Of a DNA stretch of 64,000 nucleotides, positions 59,600-64,000 are shown one piece after another (position 1 is the stretch's first letter; each line of letters begins with the position of its first letter). Under the pieces are notes generated by a model. The model ran no database searches and had not been told where the DNA came from. It worked only from the letters and a program-made list of their open reading frames with translations. Origin of the DNA: Ridgeia piscesae (Eukaryota; Annelida; Polychaeta; Sabellida; Siboglinidae); assembly GCA_025642075.2 (NCBI GenBank), contig JAODUO010001627.1, forward strand, positions 100,001 to 164,000. Reading direction: 5' to 3'. A program made the translations under genes and the position numbers.

Positions 59600-62060
59600 C
59601 CAATGAGAATACAGCTGGCGAGTGCAATAATGTCGAACAGACTAAGAAGTACGAAAATGTTGCGTGATTTCGCTCAGTTCCAAGTTGTTTCAATATGTAT
59701 CGATTCCATACTGACGGAGTGAAATCCGTTATGAAGCATCGCCCAACTGAGCCACAACTATGACGCAGAGGAGTGAAAAAGTTATACATGGTTGGTTGCA
59801 TTAAAGGGACTGAGCTGTTTTATCGCCCACATCCCGTCGGCGTAATCTTTGTATTACATCAGAAAACAAAACAGCTCTTTCAGAGCTACCCATATATTCG
59901 TAGAAGAATTGCATACCATGAACGATGTGTCTGCTTATTTCCTTAGTAATCAAAACTGATCAAATCATATCATTAACAAGCCTTACTAGGCCTTACGTCT
60001 ACATCTGACAGTGACAGAAAAAAACTAAACAATTTTGTTTTGCCTGCGGTGGGTACATTGTATGTTTGAACTGTGTTGCTTTAAGGGAATGAGGAATGGT
60101 GGCTGCTAGAAAATCAAATGTACCTTTCTCCAGTAATTTTTTGATTGATCCCTCAAATTTAATAACGTTCTGATAGTAGTAGTGACCTTTCTTTGTATGA
60201 CTGGGTAATTATAAATCCAATAAAACAGTCATAAATGTATAGTTAAGAATTTAGTTTCTGCCACATATCGCTTTCTGCCTCACCATGATTGTACAGATGT
60301 ATATCATATTAAATATAGTCAGAAACATGATGTTGTATACAAATGAACATTTACAAACTTGTTACAAAGTTATTTAAATGTATATCAAGGAATTTGTTTC
60401 TAAGGAATGGTGACTCATTTGCTGTAGGTAACAAAGCAGGTATAGGTTTGCAAAAGAGTTTGTATTCAGCCAAACATTAATATATAGACATACATATTTA
60501 CACAATCCATATAACATAATACAATGTAAATGTATTATCTAATATCATTATAATACATACAGTCAGGTCCCACTGACCACCTCAGGATTCCATGTCACTA
60601 GTTAAAAATTATATATCTCAAATTAAACAACGCTCAGCTTTGAGACACATTTTCATAGCAAATGCAAAAATGTGACTTCCGGCATGCGCCATAATTCATG
60701 AAAATTATTTAAACAAACGCGACGTATAAATTGTATCAGATGACATTCAAAACAACTGTTCACATTGATCAGCACAGGAATGTTAAAAACAGCCCATGGT
60801 GTTTACTGTTTATACATTGAATACTTTGCAATTTGTTGCACAATGATGATTTTGAACATGATGAGGCAGAAGGCGTATGTTACATGAAATAAATATAGTC
60901 TTAGGAATATTGTTTTTCACACAAAAATATTCACTTTGCTTGCATGCCAGTGATGAAATAAGTGGTTCTGATGTTGATATGTTGCTCAAAGATTTCAAAA
61001 ATTGTTGTGAAAACAGCATATCATGGTTCTGTATGGCAGAATTTCCAGAAACCAGTACCCACATGGATCTCTGCAGGATTCATTTGTGTCTTCCGCTGTT
61101 CATTCATCACCTTCTTTCTGACTTTTTCATATAGATTTCTGTGCATCACGTTCTCATCCATAAATTTCACCAATGCTGGTTTGATACAATGAAAGGGTAC
61201 TTAGCAAAATCATTTTTTTTATAAATATGTTCAGTAAAGCAAACTGTGGTAATATTATTTTGTTTTGTATGACCATCAGTACAATTATTACAATACAAAT
61301 CACAATCCCCTTCTTGTCATATTTAAATCATATGAAGTGTAACAGTAGCTTCTTAGCTAAAATTAAAAAGTAATAAGAGAAGTCCAAATAGTGATATATA
61401 ATGCAGTCTCCAAATTAAAAAATTGAGACATGGGGTATTCAGGTGAAATGCTGCTGGAATTCCACTATATAATATTATTTACTTATTACATGTATATTTT
61501 CAAATTTGATTGATATATTTCTTGTCATACATATTAATGGTACAATTTTTGTATTGCAAATAATTATGTATTATGGGAATTTCTAGTTGTTTGGTCGAGA
61601 AAGGTATTTTCCACTTGCCTGTGCATACATCTAAATCCATGAGATGTTTCCCCACTTGTGTTATGGCCATTAATGCCAAGGGGCACTTGTAAGTTTCCAT
61701 GTTGACTTTTTCCAAATGTCCCATGTGGGAATAAAAGTTGGCAAGATCTTCTGGTGTGATGTCCAAACCAAATTATATTAAATATAAAGGCACTCGTGGA
61801 CATACATAAATTATTGTTTAAATAAAATAGCAGACAGTAATTTTACATTTAAACACGTTGAAGAAGATATCATAAAGAGTATAACTAATTTAGCCAAAAC
61901 AAGTAGCTTTAGAAGCCATGTCACAGCCCCCCCCACCTGTACTGTTTGCTCTGTCAGTATGCTGTGAATGACTGGCCATGGTTTCTAGCTCCAGAATCCT
62001 AACTGGGTCTGGGCAGCTAGCTACTAAATCCATGCCTTTTATGTTCAAAGGTAACTGTAA
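59600..62060. other. Unassigned AT-rich sequence
   Basis: No supportable gene. The minus-strand frames at 61500-61803 (KCPLALMAITQVGKHLMDLD) have some coding character but no family I recognise; they may belong to the decayed element that follows. Confidence 0.4.
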
Positions 62061-62068
62061 GGTGTTTT

Positions 62069-62822
62069 ACCATTATAGCTTCTTCTCATTACAGCGACTT
62101 TTTATTCCCGTTGTAGCTACTAATTAAGTTTGACAGTTGAACTAGTCCCTTTATAGCTATGTTTCTATTGCTCGATTTCATAATGTAACAAGATAAGGGA
62201 GCTTTAACTATTTCATCTCCATCCAGTTGATGTCCACGAGAGGTGGATGGCTTTGATGAAAGTGTGTCCCACTGAGAAACTTCCACAACTGATAACTTTT
62301 AACAAATACTTTGTGGAGACACAGCTTGGTGATGTTTCAAAGATCTCCATGGACATGTGGAATGTCTACACAAATGAGCAAACAACCATGTCGAGGGATG
62401 GAATTCCAAGGTCGCGAAAGTGTTGGGGAAACACCATCCCACATCTTCCAGTTCATGTTTGCTAAACATGATGCTGCCATCCCACCAACATGACTTTCAC
62501 TACTTTTTTATAAATGCTATTCTGTACTCTGTACAAGTAATAAAAAAAAATTGCACAGATGTTTTATGGTATATTTTTCATTTCAATTAACTGGTAGTTA
62601 CATTTATATATAATTCTTATGACTTTAAAATGCGTCCATCATTAAGACATTTCATGTAAAAATCTTACATTAATCTAAAATAGTTAATGCTCCTTCTTGC
62701 TGTCCCCTCCTGAATTGTGTAATCAAATAAGTAGCTGTAACGGGACTAGTTTGCGTGCTAAACTTAACGAGTTGCTATAATGGGAAAACATATAGCTGTA
62801 ATGGGAAGTAGCTATAATGGAC
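62069..62822. mobile_element. Inverted-repeat element around a MULE remnant
   Basis: The left 62069-62161 and right 62731-62822 are inverted copies of about 92 bp, by eye near 75-80 percent identical. Each contains spaced copies of CCATTAYAGCTAC-like motifs and a shared AACTAGTCCC. The 750-bp element encloses the MULE-like fragment at 62247-62465. The repeated TATAGC motif within the TIRs is reminiscent of pogo-type ends, which does not fit a MULE, so the family is open. Confidence 0.6.
62247..62465 (+). pseudogene. MULE-type transposase remnant
   Basis: A 72-codon frame reads LITFNKYFVETQLG then KISMDMWNVYTNEQTTMSR. The pattern YFxxTxxG...MWNVY....T.R matches the end of the MULE transposase domain, where an (R)TNNxVEGWH-type block should follow. 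The next frame (SHIFQFMFAKHDAA) looks like its continuation after a frameshift. Only the C-terminal end is left, with no catalytic residues. Confidence 0.45.
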
Positions 62823-63059
62823 CTAGGCCATTGACATTTTAAAAGGGGACATTTGAAATTCTTAAATGCATCATATTTGTATTACATTCAGAAAACGTAA
62901 ATTTTAAATCCAACATTAGAATGAAACAAAGAGATTCCTTTAAGGTCGCCTTTACGGTGATCAAGATTACATTCTAAAGTAATTGTACTCATACTCGAGT
63001 ACGTTTGTTTTCTGAATACTCATACTCGTGCATTTTCATAGTAAACATATTCGTAGTCG

Positions 63060-63990
63060 ATTACATTTTGTTTTGGTAATCACTCCATCCTGGATCCAAG
63101 ATTATAGGCCCATTCCACTTCTACCAGCTATTTCAAAAATACTTGAACAAATATTTGATCAATTATCATCTTATTTAATGACTCTAGGCTTTTGTTTGAT
63201 CATGGTTTCTGACTGAAACATTCAACACAATATGTGGCACTAAAATTAATAGATAGAATAATAACCCAACTGGATAAAGATGAAAAACCTATTCATGTTT
63301 ATTTAGATCTTTCCAAGTCCTTCAATACCATTGATCATATTATTTTACTTGATAAATTGAAATATTATGGTGTACATGGAACAAATCTTAACTTATTCAG
63401 CAGCTACCCAGAAATCATAAACAATACATGGAAATTAACATCAAATCAAATATACTATCAATAACAACAGGTGTACCACAAGGTTTAATCATAGGACTAC
63501 TACTATACATCAATGATTTTGCACAAGCCAGTAAAATGCTTAGCTTTCTCATTTATGCTGACGATACAACCATATCAAGTACACTAAACATGTTCAGTTA
63601 TAATATACATGAACAAAATTTAGATTCTTTAATAAACGAAGAACTTTTAAGAAAAATGAATGGTCAAAATCAACAAAGTATCACTAAATGTGGCAAAATC
63701 TAAATACATGAAATTTCCATCGGCCAAGAAAAATATACATATACTCACTCTGAAGATAGAAAATGTAAATATTGAACAAGTCGAAGAATAACGATTCTGG
63801 GGTTTATTTATAGAAAAACAATTAACTGGAAAAGGCACACTGAAAACATGTTCTAAAATAATCAGAATTTTAAACAAATTAAATTGATATAAATAAATAT
63901 ATTAATTAATTGTTAATTATTGCATCATGACATGGGGCTTTGAATCAAATAGAATAACAACTATGAGGTACATAGTCATGATAACAAAGC
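63060..63990 (+). pseudogene. LINE of the same family as 31160-32320, runs off the window
   Basis: Plus strand, several frames: WIQDYRPIPLLPAISKILEQ (63028-63216), ALKLIDRIITQLDKDEKPIH with VYLDLSKSFNTIDHIILLDK (63234-63464), then GVPQGLIIGLLLYINDF and FLIYADDTTISS (63428-63703), and a thumb remnant to the window edge. Both catalytic Asp blocks (LDLSKSFN and YADD) are present, unlike the copy at 31 kb. At least four frame changes make it inactive. The 5' half is missing. Confidence 0.87.
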
Positions 63991-64000
63991 TAAAAATAAA

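Overview
This window looks like intergenic and intronic DNA of an invertebrate metazoan, probably marine. The grounds are spliced exons with GT-AG borders, extracellular-module exons (FN2, TSP1), several non-LTR retrotransposon lineages, a THAP/DDE transposase paired with a YqaJ-type nuclease gene, and very long TA, GA, TG and TATG microsatellites. I see no operons, Shine-Dalgarno sites or CRISPR arrays. The species cannot be fixed by reading; a lancelet, mollusc, annelid or cnidarian would all fit.

0-17.6 kb: a minus-strand host gene is represented by one fibronectin type II exon (14159-14353) and one thrombospondin type 1 exon (9759-9917). Both are phase 1-1 and have clean splice sites. Their intron and flanks hold decayed LINE pieces: two copies of one RTE-like endonuclease region at 0.6-2.3 and 10.8-12.1 kb, RT fragments at 7.5-8.6 and 10.5 kb, a CR1/L2-type 5' part at 12.3-13.4 kb, and a long broken LINE at 14.6-17.6 kb. 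A decayed transposon-associated gene lies at 4.16-4.74 kb.

17.6-22.4 kb: mostly unassigned, with a candidate non-autonomous DNA element at 19599-21280 (short TIRs and an internal alternating repeat).

22.4-46.8 kb: a cluster of at least three related elements with TIRs of up to about 1 kb. Two are bounded by what read as perfect 6-bp target-site duplications (CACGTA at 22434/28948; GGTTTC at 39177/46795) and share termini close to AGTAGTATAGTAGG. TIR copies carry a palindrome near ATTGCGCATGCGCAAT, and the outer parts of the arms carry tandem units. I find no gene for their own mobilisation. They have absorbed other elements: a LINE at 24.2-26.75 kb, an almost full-length L2/CR1-type LINE at 33.4-37.1 kb, and at 41.76-46.07 kb a two-gene DNA transposon. 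That transposon has a THAP-DDE transposase on the plus strand and a YqaJ-PHD protein on the minus strand, convergent, both broken at several visible points.

46.8-55.3 kb: a nested pair of inverted-repeat elements. An inner one (about 47985-50205) sits inside the left TIR of an outer one (about 47770-55310). The inner element carries a decayed gene resembling a transposon-associated DTD-motif (PIN/FEN-like) protein. The outer one carries unrecognised coding-like stretches and signal-anchor-like first exons. Several near-perfect DNA hairpins occur here and elsewhere.

55.3-64 kb: AT-rich DNA with small LINE remnants, an inverted-repeat element around a MULE-like transposase remnant (62069-62822), and at the right edge a second copy of the LINE family found at 31.2-32.3 kb.

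The window has little host coding content. Most of what can be read is successive insertion of transposable elements, many with frameshifts and stops.
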